From contig NZ_CP010431.2 in NCBI RefSeq assembly GCF_000814845.2, positions 1,860,001-1,924,000 on the forward strand: a DNA stretch of 64,000 nucleotides. Direction: 5' to 3'. Of this stretch, positions 1 to 8,660 are shown piece by piece. How positions within the stretch are numbered: the stretch's first letter is position 1; each line of letters opens with the position of its first letter. Made by a program: the position numbers and the translations under genes. This DNA is from Pandoraea sputorum. Lineage in GTDB: Bacteria > Pseudomonadota > Gammaproteobacteria > Burkholderiales > Burkholderiaceae. The notes below the pieces were generated by a model. It did no database searches, was not told the origin of the DNA, and saw only the letters and a list, made by a program, of their open reading frames with translations.

Positions 1-915
1 GTGAGCGACTATCTCTTTTACGCGGCAGTCATTGGAATCGCGTTGATCGTCGGCCTGTTTGTCCTGTCCGGTAAGGGGATGGAGACGCAAGCGTTTCTCG
101 TCGCCCTCGCGAAGGTCGGTATCGTGGGCGCCGCCGTGGCATTACTTCTGAGGTGGGTGGTGCCACCCGCGCTGATGGAGGTCATCAAGGTCGCGGTGAT
201 CGTCGCCGTTTCGGTTGCCGTTCCCGTCGGGCTTATGTGGCTACTGCCGAAGCCGGTGATTCCCCCGCCGCCGCCCGCTCCGGCACTGGTGCATCTGAGC
301 GCCAACAGCGCCGAACTTCTCGGATACCGGCTCGGCGATCCGCTCACGGTGCCCGAGTGCAAATTCGTTCAGGACACATTGCAACTCAGCTATCTCGGTC
401 CGGACGGCGCGCCTTGTTTCCGTCACCGCACTAACGATCTGATCGGCACGCCGATGGGGCCCAACGAGATCGTAGTTGTCGACCGGCTGGATCTGGAACG
501 CTTTCAGGTCTTCAGCACCGCGATGCCGGTGTGCATTGCACTGCGCGAAGGTCGAATTGAGGCGGTGTCGATGTATGTCCTGACGAAGCCGGTCACCGAA
601 GATAAGCGCGACGTGGTCAAGCGCTCGTTGACTGCGACGTTTGCGCAGCCATCGGCGAATAAGCGATGGATTCTCGTCGAGTATTGGGACCCGACCAAGG
701 ACTCGTATTACGAGCGCGAAGTGTGGACGTCAACGGGCGTCGTTAGCCGACTCTATTCAATGGTGGTGCCTTCGGTTGGCCGCCGCCACGGTCATATCCA
801 CGGCGTGCTCGTGGTGGAGGCAACGCACGGAACTCACCCCTTCTTCGGAAAAGAGATGGACTTCCGATTCGACTGCCCGGTGATCGGCCCGGATCAGCAG
901 GACGACGCACGCTAA
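1..915 (+). CDS. membrane-anchored protein of unknown function
   Basis: I do not recognise the family. The first ~80 residues hold about three hydrophobic segments (roughly residues 4-24, 32-50 and 58-80). A short proline-rich hinge (about 84-94) follows, then a ~200-residue soluble domain with no motif I can name. The most likely topology is an N-terminal membrane anchor with the large domain outside the membrane. The GTG lies exactly at the first base of the window, so the true start may be upstream and the gene may be truncated here. Codon use matches the rest of the window. The next gene is over 360 bases downstream, so no operon partner is visible on this side. Confidence 0.6.
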   Translation: MSDYLFYAAVIGIALIVGLFVLSGKGMETQAFLVALAKVGIVGAAVALLLRWVVPPALMEVIKVAVIVAVSVAVPVGLMWLLPKPVIPPPPPAPALVHLSANSAELLGYRLGDPLTVPECKFVQDTLQLSYLGPDGAPCFRHRTNDLIGTPMGPNEIVVVDRLDLERFQVFSTAMPVCIALREGRIEAVSMYVLTKPVTEDKRDVVKRSLTATFAQPSANKRWILVEYWDPTKDSYYEREVWTSTGVVSRLYSMVVPSVGRRHGHIHGVLVVEATHGTHPFFGKEMDFRFDCPVIGPDQQDDAR

Positions 916-1152
916 TGGTGCGCCGCCGCATCGCGATGCGGCATTGTGCCCGTTGCGATGTCATCCGGTGTGCTCGGGTTTTTCCATCTCATCGCTTGTC
1001 TTGCTGAAATCGACGTCCCTGTTGATATCCCCGAAAGCCTCGTCACACGGCCCTTCGCGCCGATCTCCTCCGTACATGACCCCCACTTGGCACGCCAATT
1101 GCTAGTGAATGCATAAGGCCAATGACGGCTGAGTGGAAGACAAGCGAATTTT

Positions 1153-1257
1153 CTGCACCGCATGCAGGGCCCCGCGAACGCGGGGTTTTCGGGGCAACGG
1201 CGTCCCGAAGCCACGCGTCCGTTCATGGGCGCACGGCTTCGGGACGCCTTTTTTTTT
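1153..1257 (+). terminator. leader hairpins and intrinsic terminator before the nitrate transporter
   Basis: The 916-1281 gap holds no gene but is structured. A small hairpin (CTGCA 1153-1157 with TGCAG 1163-1167) is followed by a GC hairpin (CCCCG 1170-1174 with CGGGG 1181-1185, then four T). A perfect 14-bp stem (1199-1212 with 1235-1248) runs directly into nine T (1249-1257), the form of a strong Rho-independent terminator. It ends only 24 bases before the transporter ATG. It could simply end the upstream transcript, but its distance from that gene (~280 bases) and closeness to the next fit a transcription-attenuation leader, as known for some nitrate-assimilation genes. That role is inference. 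Confidence 0.6.
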
Positions 1258-1281
1258 CGGCACACGAACACGAGGGTATCC

Positions 1282-2670
1282 ATGAGCACGCTCACGCAAT
1301 CATTGAAAAGTGGCAACTGGCGCGCGCTGGTTGCGTGCTTTCTCTACTTCGACACCGGTTTTACCGTCTGGGTGATGCTCGGACCGCTGGCCCCGTTCAT
1401 CGGCAAGGACATTGCGATGACGCCTGCGCAGACCGGTTTCCTCGTCGCGGTGCCGGTGCTGGGCGCGGCCATTCTGCGCGTCACGCTGGGCAACCTCTAT
1501 CAAGCCTACGACGGTCGCAAGATCGCATTGATGGGCCTGACGCTCTCGGCCATTCCGTCGGTCGTCTTGTTGCTGATGCCGGGCACGCCGTCGTACACGC
1601 TGCTGCTCGTACTCGGTGTGTTCCTCGGTGTCGGCGGCGCAAGCTTCGCCGTGGCCCTGCCGATGGCAGGCAGCAACTATCCGCCGAAGGTGCAGGGCCT
1701 CGTGCTCGGTCTTGCTGCGGCGGGCAACGTCGGCGCAGTGCTCGACGGTTTCATGTTCCCCGGACTCGCCGAGCATTACGGCTGGGCGCATGCGGCCGGT
1801 GCGGCGCTCCCGCTGCTGGCGCTCGCGGCGTTGGCGCTGGTGTTCTGGGCGAAGGATCAGGGCGTGAAGACGGGAAGTGCGCCGCGCGCGTTCTCGAGTT
1901 TCTTCATCACGGTGTTCGGTCTGGTGGCACTCGTGTTGTGCGTTCACGCGGGGGCTTTCGGCGAAGGCAAGGCGGGGGTGCTGTTGTTGCCGGTGCTGGG
2001 TGCGTTGCTCGCCATCGCCGTGCTGCCGCGTCACTATCGTGGCGTGCTGGGTGAGCGTGACACGTGGGTCATCATGCTCGTCTACAGCATCACCTTCGGT
2101 GGGTTTGTGGGCATGTCGTCCTATGTCACGACGCTGCTGATTTCGCTCTACGGCATGCCGCGTCTGGAAGCGGGTCTGTTCATGTCGCTGCTCGCGTTCC
2201 TCGGTGCGCTGGTGCGTCCTATCGGCGGACTGGTGGCCGATCGTATTTCCGGCGTGCGCGCCCTCGTGCTGTTGCTCGCAGCGATCTCCGTCATCGACTT
2301 CGTGTTTGCCGCATGGATGCCGCCGCAAGGGGCTGGCATCGCGTTGCTTGTCCTCGTCTACCTGTGCTTCGGTCTCGGCAACGGAGCGACGTTCCAGCTC
2401 GTGCCGCAACGCTGGCAAGGCAAGACGGGCCTGATGTCGGGCATCATCGGCGCAGCGGGCGGTATCGGCGGTTTCTATCTGCCGGTCATCATGGGCATCG
2501 CGAAGGAATCGACAGGCAGCTATCAGATGGGGTTCGCCACCTTCGGTGCGCTGGCTGCGCTCGCGTTCGTGCTGGTGGTCGCGCTGCGCACGCACTGGAT
2601 GTCGTGGGCGCTGCCCAAGGAGGTGCCGGGCGGCGCAGTCCTCGCGGCCGGTGTGGCGCACGTGGAGTAA
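1282..2670 (+). CDS. NNP-family nitrate/nitrite transporter (major facilitator)
   Basis: The 462-residue protein has about 12 hydrophobic segments and the marks of the nitrate/nitrite porter family. There is an arginine in the LRVTLGN segment of helix 2. A conserved stretch ALVRPIGGLVADR follows in the second half and carries the second substrate-binding arginine. Glycine-rich nitrate signatures occur in both halves (AAAGNVGAV and GIIGAAGGIGGFYLP). It should move nitrate or nitrite across the inner membrane. The ATG at 1282 follows GAGGG at 1271-1275; an upstream in-frame start at 1162 would run through the leader terminator and is rejected. No nitrate or nitrite reductase gene is in the window, so assimilation versus respiration cannot be decided. 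A LysR gene follows after a terminator. Confidence 0.85.
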   Translation: MSTLTQSLKSGNWRALVACFLYFDTGFTVWVMLGPLAPFIGKDIAMTPAQTGFLVAVPVLGAAILRVTLGNLYQAYDGRKIALMGLTLSAIPSVVLLLMPGTPSYTLLLVLGVFLGVGGASFAVALPMAGSNYPPKVQGLVLGLAAAGNVGAVLDGFMFPGLAEHYGWAHAAGAALPLLALAALALVFWAKDQGVKTGSAPRAFSSFFITVFGLVALVLCVHAGAFGEGKAGVLLLPVLGALLAIAVLPRHYRGVLGERDTWVIMLVYSITFGGFVGMSSYVTTLLISLYGMPRLEAGLFMSLLAFLGALVRPIGGLVADRISGVRALVLLLAAISVIDFVFAAWMPPQGAGIALLVLVYLCFGLGNGATFQLVPQRWQGKTGLMSGIIGAAGGIGGFYLPVIMGIAKESTGSYQMGFATFGALAALAFVLVVALRTHWMSWALPKEVPGGAVLAAGVAHVE

Positions 2671-2706
2671 GGGCAGTCAGGACAATAGACGCTGACGAAA
2701 CTTATT

Positions 2707-2745
2707 CGGCCCGTCGATGCCTCGGCTCGACGGGCCGTTTTGTTT
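2707..2745 (+). terminator. Rho-independent terminator after the nitrate transporter
   Basis: CGGCCCGTCG (2707-2716) pairs with CGACGGGCCG (2728-2737) and is followed by TTTTGTTT. It lies 37 bases after the transporter stop and separates that gene from the LysR gene. Confidence 0.8.
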
Positions 2746-2801
2746 AGGCGCGACGCTTCGCATAGACTGTCGGGCAACATCGTTTTCCCGCAGGAGTCGT
2801 C

Positions 2802-3728
2802 ATGCGTCTGGGCGTTCCCAGCCTCTCGGCGTTGCAGGCCTTCGAGGCCAGCGCCCGTCATCAGAACTTCGCCACCGCGGCGCAAGAGCTTGCGCTCACG
2901 CACGGTGCCGTGTGCAAGCGGGTGGGGGAGTTGGAGAAGCATCTGGGCGTGGCGCTGTTCGAGCGTGTGAAGCAACGGCTCGTGCTCACGCCTGCCGGGG
3001 CCGAATACGCCAAGCGCATACGCGTGCACCTCGATCAGATTCGTCGCGATACGCTGGACGTCGTGCAGCAGGGGCGCGAGACCGAACTGGAAATCGCCGT
3101 CGGGGTGACGTTCGCAGCACAGTGGCTCATTCCGCGACTGGACGACTTCTACGCGAACACACGCGATGTCCGTCTGCATATTCTCGGGCGTGATCAGCCC
3201 GTCTTCTTCGACGACTCCGCGTTCGACGCCGCGATCTATTTCAGCACGCGCCTATGGCCCGGCATGCCCGGTACGGCGCTCGTCACCGACGACTCGCTCA
3301 TGCTGGTGGCCGCGCCGCGTTTGCTGGAGGGGAGAGCGTCGTTGTCGCTCGAACAGATCGCCGGGTACTCGTGGATTTGCCCTCGCGATCTGCCGCGCGC
3401 GTGGGACGACTGGTTTGCCTCGCAAGGCCTGCAAGGCGGCGCGAACGCGGCCGAGATCAAGCCGCAGCGCAGTGCCCAGCGCTACGACATGTTCGTGATG
3501 GCGATCAACGCGGCGGTGGCCGGTCTGGGCGTGGCCTTGCTGCCGCGCGTGCTGATCGAGCGCGAACTGGCGAGCGGCGCGCTGGTGCAAGCGCACGCGC
3601 ACACACTCGCCAACCCGCAGACCATCTACTTCTCCTACCCCGCGCAGCGCAGCGACTGGGCACCGCTGCGTCAGTTCGATGCGTGGCTGCGCAACGCCGT
3701 CGACCGATATCTCTCGCAACGCGGGTAG
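2802..3728 (+). CDS. LysR-type transcriptional regulator (GcvA-like)
   Basis: The 308-residue protein starts with a LysR winged helix-turn-helix: residues 5-65 include SLSALQAFEASARHQNFA, and an ELEKHLGVALFER stretch follows. A substrate-binding domain follows, as in GcvA/AmpR-type regulators. An AGGAG sits 6 bases before the ATG. It stands between the nitrate transporter and the convergent class II aldolase gene, so its target is not clear. LysR proteins usually control a divergent neighbour, and none exists here; autoregulation or a distant target is as likely as control of the transporter. Confidence 0.85.
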   Translation: MRLGVPSLSALQAFEASARHQNFATAAQELALTHGAVCKRVGELEKHLGVALFERVKQRLVLTPAGAEYAKRIRVHLDQIRRDTLDVVQQGRETELEIAVGVTFAAQWLIPRLDDFYANTRDVRLHILGRDQPVFFDDSAFDAAIYFSTRLWPGMPGTALVTDDSLMLVAAPRLLEGRASLSLEQIAGYSWICPRDLPRAWDDWFASQGLQGGANAAEIKPQRSAQRYDMFVMAINAAVAGLGVALLPRVLIERELASGALVQAHAHTLANPQTIYFSYPAQRSDWAPLRQFDAWLRNAVDRYLSQRG

Positions 3729-3738
3729 ACCGTCGTCT

Positions 3739-4548
3739 TCAACGCGCCGACGTCAGTTCCGGATGCTCGCGCAACACCTGCTCGTAGAGGCCCTGATACC
3801 CGAGCCATGCGACGTAGTCCGAACCGAGCAGACGGAAGACCTCGCGGGCTTCGGCGTCGGAGAGGACTTCCAGCGGACCGGCCGCTTCTGCGAGCAACTG
3901 GACCTGTGCGCAACGCTCCATCGCGAGAAAGCGATAAGCGGCGGCGTCGACCGACGAGCCGACCGTCAGCAAGCCATGATTGAGTAGCACGGCCGCGCGT
4001 TTGTGGCCCATCGACTGCGCGATGCGGCGTCCCTCCTCGGCACCGAGGACCAGCACGTCACCGCGAAACAGGACATGGTCGTCGTAGAACAGGCACGCTT
4101 CCTGATTAATGGGCGCGAGTTCGCGCGTGCGTGCGGAGAAGGCGCGCCCATGCGTGGTGTGCGTGTGCGCGGCGGCCGTCACATGGGGCAGCGTGGCATG
4201 GATGCCCGCGTGGATCGCCATGGCGGCGGCGTTCACCGGGCCTTCGCCGTGATGCAGGCCACCGGCCTCGTCGACCAGAATCAGGTCGTCTGGGTGGATC
4301 GACGAAAAGTGCTGTGCGTAGCGATTGACCCAGAAGCGGTCGTGGAACTCGGGGTCGCGCACGGTGATGTGCCCGGCTATGCCTTCGGCAAGCCCGAAGC
4401 GCGCGAAGATACGGAACGCGACCGCCAGTCGCAGCTTCCGGTCGGCGCGCTCGAGCGCGACATTGTCAAACACCTGCGGCTTGGGTAGCGGTGCGCCGAG
4501 CGGTGTCGGGATGGCAAAAGCGGCAAAGCTATCGTGCGGGGAATTCAT
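3739..4548 (-). CDS. class II aldolase/adducin family protein
   Basis: The 269-residue protein matches the class II aldolase/adducin fold. It has an N-terminal LRLAVAFRIFARFGLAEGI helix, a central serine/threonine substrate segment and the metal-binding HTHTTHGRAFS segment near residue 135. These enzymes use a divalent metal, often zinc, to split or epimerise sugar phosphates; several relatives act on aromatic or small hydroxy acids. Substrate unknown. The ATG at 4548 has GGAG 6 bases upstream. A TTG-initiated extension to 4659 is proline/alanine-rich and unsupported. The next gene upstream on this strand encodes a PEP mutase/isocitrate lyase-like protein; the two may form a small catabolic unit. 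Confidence 0.8.
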   Translation of the reverse strand: MNSPHDSFAAFAIPTPLGAPLPKPQVFDNVALERADRKLRLAVAFRIFARFGLAEGIAGHITVRDPEFHDRFWVNRYAQHFSSIHPDDLILVDEAGGLHHGEGPVNAAAMAIHAGIHATLPHVTAAAHTHTTHGRAFSARTRELAPINQEACLFYDDHVLFRGDVLVLGAEEGRRIAQSMGHKRAAVLLNHGLLTVGSSVDAAAYRFLAMERCAQVQLLAEAAGPLEVLSDAEAREVFRLLGSDYVAWLGYQGLYEQVLREHPELTSAR

Positions 4549-4720
4549 GGGCGCTCCGTCGAAGGGGGACGCCGTGCCCGCTGTCGTCGGCGCGCCATGA
4601 ACGGCGTCGCGCGGTGGGGCATCGGCTGACGAAGCATTGTCCCCGGGCGCACGCGGCAACGTCTATCGACGAAAAGTCACTGGATAGGGACTTGCCGCGC
4701 CATTGCACCCTTCATCGTGC

Positions 4721-5545
4721 TCATTCGCCCTGACGAAACAAGCCGTTGAGCGTTGCCCCGCTGGCCGCACCGTCGAAGCCATCGAAGCGGCCTTCGGCCA
4801 GCGCCTGCGCCGCGTGCATGAAACCGCCCCACGCCGAACGGGCGAGCGCGCCGCCCACGCTCACGCGTCGTACGCCGAGACTCGCCAGCGCCTGCAACGT
4901 GAAAGGCGACGTCGCACCGATCAGCACGTTGACGGGTTTGGGCGCGACTGCGGCCACCACGGCGCGAATCTGTGCTTCGGACTCGATCCCTGGCGCATAC
5001 AGGCAATCGGCCCCCGCTTCGGCATAGGCTTGCAGTCGCCGGATGGCGTCGTCCAGATCGGGCACGCCTGCGAAGAAGTTCTCTGCACGACCGACGAGCA
5101 AGGTATCGCCGCCGGTTTCGTCGATGGCGCGACGCGCGGCCTTCATACGCGCGACCGCCTCGTCGAGCGGGAAAAGCGGTTCGTTGGCGTCGCCCGTGGT
5201 GTCTTCGATGGACAGACCGGCCACGCCCGTCGCCACCGCCAGCTTGACGCTCTGCGCCACGTCCTCCGGCGTCTCGCCGAAGCCGCTTTCGAAGTCGGCA
5301 TTCACCGGCAGATCGGTCGCCTCGACCAGCGTGCGCAGATGCGCCAGCACGAGCTCGCGTGTCACGCCGTTGTCGGGGCGCGCGGTGGACCACGCGAAGC
5401 CCGAACTGGTCGACGCAACGGCCTGGAATCCGGCGTGTTCGAGATACCGTGCGCTGCCCGCGTCCCACGGGTTCGGGATCACAAAGCACCCGGCAAGGTG
5501 AAGTTCGCGAAACGCGGCGCGTTTTTCGGCGGTGCTGCGTGGCAT
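4721..5545 (-). CDS. isocitrate lyase/PEP mutase family protein
   Basis: The 274-residue protein has the PEP mutase/isocitrate lyase TIM-barrel layout. NPWDAGSARYLEHAGF is near the N-terminus, the metal-site segment NADFESGFG follows, then SIEDTTGD and the VGRAENFF stretch. The KKCGH loop of true isocitrate lyases is absent, which points to the PEPM-like branch (oxaloacetate decarboxylase, carboxy-PEP mutase or 2-methylisocitrate lyase relatives). The ATG at 5545 has AGGAG 9 bases upstream; a longer frame back to 5746 lacks family similarity. Exact substrate not determinable. Confidence 0.82.
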   Translation of the reverse strand: MPRSTAEKRAAFRELHLAGCFVIPNPWDAGSARYLEHAGFQAVASTSSGFAWSTARPDNGVTRELVLAHLRTLVEATDLPVNADFESGFGETPEDVAQSVKLAVATGVAGLSIEDTTGDANEPLFPLDEAVARMKAARRAIDETGGDTLLVGRAENFFAGVPDLDDAIRRLQAYAEAGADCLYAPGIESEAQIRAVVAAVAPKPVNVLIGATSPFTLQALASLGVRRVSVGGALARSAWGGFMHAAQALAEGRFDGFDGAASGATLNGLFRQGE

Positions 5546-5814
5546 GGGATTGTCTCCTGGGGGCGGCACAGTCGATCGCTCGCTGCGCACGGAATGCCCG
5601 ATCATCGCGGTTTTACGACGGCCTAGCAAGACAGGCGATGGCACGCGAAACACAAATGACGACTCACAGACGTTTTTCGCCGGATGCATGCCATGCACGC
5701 TGCGAAAAGCCGCGGTAATGTCCGGTAACGGTATTTTTTGCGGCAATGCGGGAATAAGCGCGCTTCAACTGGCGTTATGCAATCATCTTCCAGTGCATTT
5801 TCAGGACTTCAAAC

Positions 5815-6456
5815 GTGAATTCTCTGCCCCCTTCGCCACGATCCATGTCATCCACGTCGGCTGACAAGCCTCGCGTCGCCCTGTACGAGGACCCCAAGTA
5901 CACGCGCGTCGCCATGCTGCTGCACTGGGCGGTGGCGTTGCTGATGCTTGGCAACGTTGCCATCGGCCAGACGATTGCCTTGCTTCCGGACGCCACCCTG
6001 GAGAAGATCGACGTGCGCTTCTGGATCGATTTGCACAAGTCGGTAGGCATCACGGTGCTGGGTCTCGCGATCCTGCGCATTCTGTGGCGCGTGACACACC
6101 GCCCGCCCGAACTCTCGCATGTCTTTGCCTCGTGGGAGCGTGCTGCGGCCCATCTGGCGCACTGGCTGCTTTATGTGCTGATTTTCGCGATGCCGCTCTC
6201 GGGCTGGGCGCATGACTCGGCGTGGGTGGCGGCGTCGACGCATCCGCTGGTGTTGTTCGGCGTCGTGCCGTTTCCGCGCATGGGCTTTTTGATGGCGATG
6301 AGCGACGCGAGCAAGGACTACTGGCACGAGGTGCTGGGCAACGTCCACACCTATTGCGCGTACGCGCTCTACGCGCTGCTGGCGTTGCACATCGGCGGTG
6401 CGCTCAAGCATCAGTGGATCGACCGTCACCCGGTCATCGGCCGGATGCTACCGTGA
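5815..6456 (+). CDS. cytochrome b561 (first copy)
   Basis: This is a four-helix di-haem cytochrome b561 domain protein of 213 residues. Conserved histidines sit in MLLHWAVALLML, in the DLHKSVG segment, in AHWLLYVLIFAMPLSGW and near the C-terminus in ALHIGGALKHQW. These proteins pass electrons from the quinone pool to periplasmic acceptors, sometimes superoxide. The GTG start follows AGGA at 5802-5805; an ATG at 5845 would drop ten residues. The 269-base gap upstream has no gene. It overlaps or abuts the next gene, a glycosyltransferase, by its last bases, so they are probably co-transcribed although the functional link is not obvious. A second, different b561 lies at 17499-18041. Confidence 0.85.
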   Translation: MNSLPPSPRSMSSTSADKPRVALYEDPKYTRVAMLLHWAVALLMLGNVAIGQTIALLPDATLEKIDVRFWIDLHKSVGITVLGLAILRILWRVTHRPPELSHVFASWERAAAHLAHWLLYVLIFAMPLSGWAHDSAWVAASTHPLVLFGVVPFPRMGFLMAMSDASKDYWHEVLGNVHTYCAYALYALLALHIGGALKHQWIDRHPVIGRMLP

Positions 6457-6464
6457 GTGACGGG

Positions 6465-7991
6465 ATGAACACCGACGTGAACCCGGCCATGAATCCCGAT
6501 ATCCAGACACGCGTAGCGCAGCTCGAAGCGTCGCGAGAACAGCATTCGCCGCGCTTCACCTTACCGCCGACGCCGCTTGCCAGCTGGCTCGTGCACACCG
6601 GCGTGGCCGTGCTGTGGTGCCTGCTTTTTGCACAGGCGTTTTTCCTCAAAGGTGTTTTCGCGTGGGGCACGGGCGTGGCCTATGTCGTCTACGACACCTT
6701 GTTGCTGACGTTCGTGTTCTGGCAGGCGTGGCGTCTGATGCGTCCCGATCCGGAAGAGACGTGGGGCGGCACTGCCGACGCCGCGTCGAACCGTCTCACG
6801 CTCGGCGTGGTGGTCGCGGCCCATAACGAAGCGGCAGCGCTGCCGGTGACACTGCGCGCGCTGATGGCCGGACGCCATGTGCCCGACGCCATCGTCATCG
6901 CCGACGACGGTTCGCACGACGGCACGGTCGCCTTGCTCACCGGCGAGTACGGGCTGGTGGACCCGGGCGTCGGCAGCCTGAGCGCACCGAGCGCCCGCTA
7001 TCCGAACCTGCGATGGCTGCGTGTGCCGCACGGCGGCAAGGCGAAGGCGCTCAATGCGGCCCTCGTCGGCATGGATGCCGACATCGTGATGACGGTCGAT
7101 GCCGACACGTTGCTCGATGCCGGTGCGTGCGCCGCCATGCACGACGCCTTCGCGCGTCGCCCGCGTCTGGTCGCCGCCACCGGCGTGCTGACGCCAGTGT
7201 GTGGCGACACCATGAGCGCACGCGTCTTGCAGTTCTTCCAGACGTACGAGTACATCCGCAACTTCATCTCCCGCTTCGCATGGATGCGCGCCGACGGGCT
7301 GTTGCTGATCTCGGGCGCGTTCGCGTGCTTCCGTCGCGAGGCGGTGCTGGCCGTGGGCGGTTTCGATCCCGCGTGTCTGGTCGAGGACTACGAACTGATT
7401 CACCGTCTGCGTCGCTATTCGGTCACGCATTCGCTCGACTGGGAAGTGCGCGTCGTGGGCGGCGCGCAGGCGATCACCGATGCACCGGGCACGCTGACGA
7501 GCTTCTTGCGTCAACGCCGTCGCTGGTTCGCGGGCTTCCTCCAGACGCAGTACTGGTATCGCGATATGGTCGGCAACCGACGCTACGGCAACCTCGGTCG
7601 CTGGATGCTGCCGGTCAAGGCGTTCGATACGCTCCAGCCGATCTATGGTCTGACGGCCTTTGCGTTGCTGGTGACGTTCGTCTGCGAAGGTCATTACGGC
7701 GTCGTGCTGCCGGTCTCCGGGATCATTCTGAGCAAGATCGTCATCGATCTTGGCTTCCATCTGTGGTCGGTGCACGCCTATCGTCGCTGGACCGGTCACC
7801 GCACCGGCACGAGCCTTGGGCTGGCATTCGTTGCCGCCGTGCTGGAGCCCTTTTCGTTCCAGTTGATGCGTCACACGGGGGCGGCGATGGGGTGGGGGCA
7901 CTTCCTCACGGGGCGTCAGCGTTGGGGTGTTCAGGTGCGACGAGGTATCCTGTCGGGCGAACGCGGGGCGGAGGTGTCCCGCGACAGATGA
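6465..7991 (+). CDS. membrane glycosyltransferase, family 2 (PgaC/BcsA-like)
   Basis: The 508-residue protein has a hydrophobic N-terminus (two helices, about residues 40-85). The GT-A core carries ADDGSHDG, the divalent-metal VDADTL motif, the acceptor-site VEDYEL aspartate and the processive signature RQRRRW. At least three C-terminal helices follow. This is the pattern of processive beta-glycosyltransferases such as poly-N-acetylglucosamine or hyaluronan synthases. Product unknown; no deacetylase or export partner lies beside it. ATG 6465 was chosen; a GTG at 6453 overlapping the b561 stop by four bases is an alternative. The next gene encodes a lipoprotein. Confidence 0.85.
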   Translation: MNTDVNPAMNPDIQTRVAQLEASREQHSPRFTLPPTPLASWLVHTGVAVLWCLLFAQAFFLKGVFAWGTGVAYVVYDTLLLTFVFWQAWRLMRPDPEETWGGTADAASNRLTLGVVVAAHNEAAALPVTLRALMAGRHVPDAIVIADDGSHDGTVALLTGEYGLVDPGVGSLSAPSARYPNLRWLRVPHGGKAKALNAALVGMDADIVMTVDADTLLDAGACAAMHDAFARRPRLVAATGVLTPVCGDTMSARVLQFFQTYEYIRNFISRFAWMRADGLLLISGAFACFRREAVLAVGGFDPACLVEDYELIHRLRRYSVTHSLDWEVRVVGGAQAITDAPGTLTSFLRQRRRWFAGFLQTQYWYRDMVGNRRYGNLGRWMLPVKAFDTLQPIYGLTAFALLVTFVCEGHYGVVLPVSGIILSKIVIDLGFHLWSVHAYRRWTGHRTGTSLGLAFVAAVLEPFSFQLMRHTGAAMGWGHFLTGRQRWGVQVRRGILSGERGAEVSRDR

Positions 7992-8015
7992 TTTCCCGGC
8001 AGTTTCCTTTCCCTG

Positions 8016-8660
8016 ATGATTCGATCTTTGACGTGGTTGGCGATGGTGTGCGCACTGGGCGGCGTGTTGGGTGCGCTGGGGTGCAGCACGCCCGCACCGA
8101 AGGCGCCCGGCCCTGATTACGCTGCGCAAGGCGGTGCGGCCGAGGTGCGTGGCGACTGGGACGGCGCGCGCCGTGCCTTCGGGCAAGCGGTGCTCGTGGC
8201 GGACCAGTCGGGCTGGCCTGCATCGCAACGCGCCGCCATGCACTTCGACTACGGGCGCGCGCTGGGCGTGACCTGCTACTACGCCGAAGCGGAACGCGAG
8301 CTTAGCCAGGCGTACGACCTTGACATCCTCACGGCGCGATACCGCTATCCGGCACTGGTAGAACTGGCCCGTCTCGCGCTCGCGCAACGTCAGTTCGCGG
8401 CTTCCGCAAAATACTTCGGCCGGGCACTCGGCACGCTCGACCGGCTGGAAGCGGCGCGCAAAGTGCCGTTCGCCTACGCCGAATTGCTCGACGATTACGC
8501 GCTGGCGCTGGGCGGCGCGGGCGATGCGGAAGCGGCCACGCGCATCATCGACCGTGCAGCCAAAGTGCGTGCGAGTTTCGATGGTGATACGAGCGTCCAG
8601 CCGACGACGCGCACGCCCTACGGCAAGCATTGCGGGCAACTGGCAGCGGGGGCGCGATGA
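8016..8660 (+). CDS. lipoprotein with TPR-like repeats
   Basis: The 214-residue protein starts with a lipoprotein signal peptide ending in the lipobox LGALGC (Cys about residue 23). Helical repeats of TPR type follow (for example RGDWDGARRAFGQAVLVAD and RQFAASAKYFGRALGTL). It is likely anchored to a membrane facing the periplasm and acts as a scaffold. It sits 24 bases after the glycosyltransferase and overlaps mnmH by four bases (ATGA), so it is in the same transcript. A role in assembling or exporting the glycosyltransferase product is a guess from position only. Confidence 0.75.
   Translation: MIRSLTWLAMVCALGGVLGALGCSTPAPKAPGPDYAAQGGAAEVRGDWDGARRAFGQAVLVADQSGWPASQRAAMHFDYGRALGVTCYYAEAERELSQAYDLDILTARYRYPALVELARLALAQRQFAASAKYFGRALGTLDRLEAARKVPFAYAELLDDYALALGGAGDAEAATRIIDRAAKVRASFDGDTSVQPTTRTPYGKHCGQLAAGAR

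Noticed and set aside
1300..2661. 453-codon open frame antisense to the nitrate transporter
   Set aside because: Glu/Arg/Gln/His-rich product typical of an antisense frame of a membrane protein gene.
6561..8639. 692-codon open frame antisense to the glycosyltransferase and lipoprotein genes
   Set aside because: Spans two real genes with good motifs on the plus strand; product has no domain.
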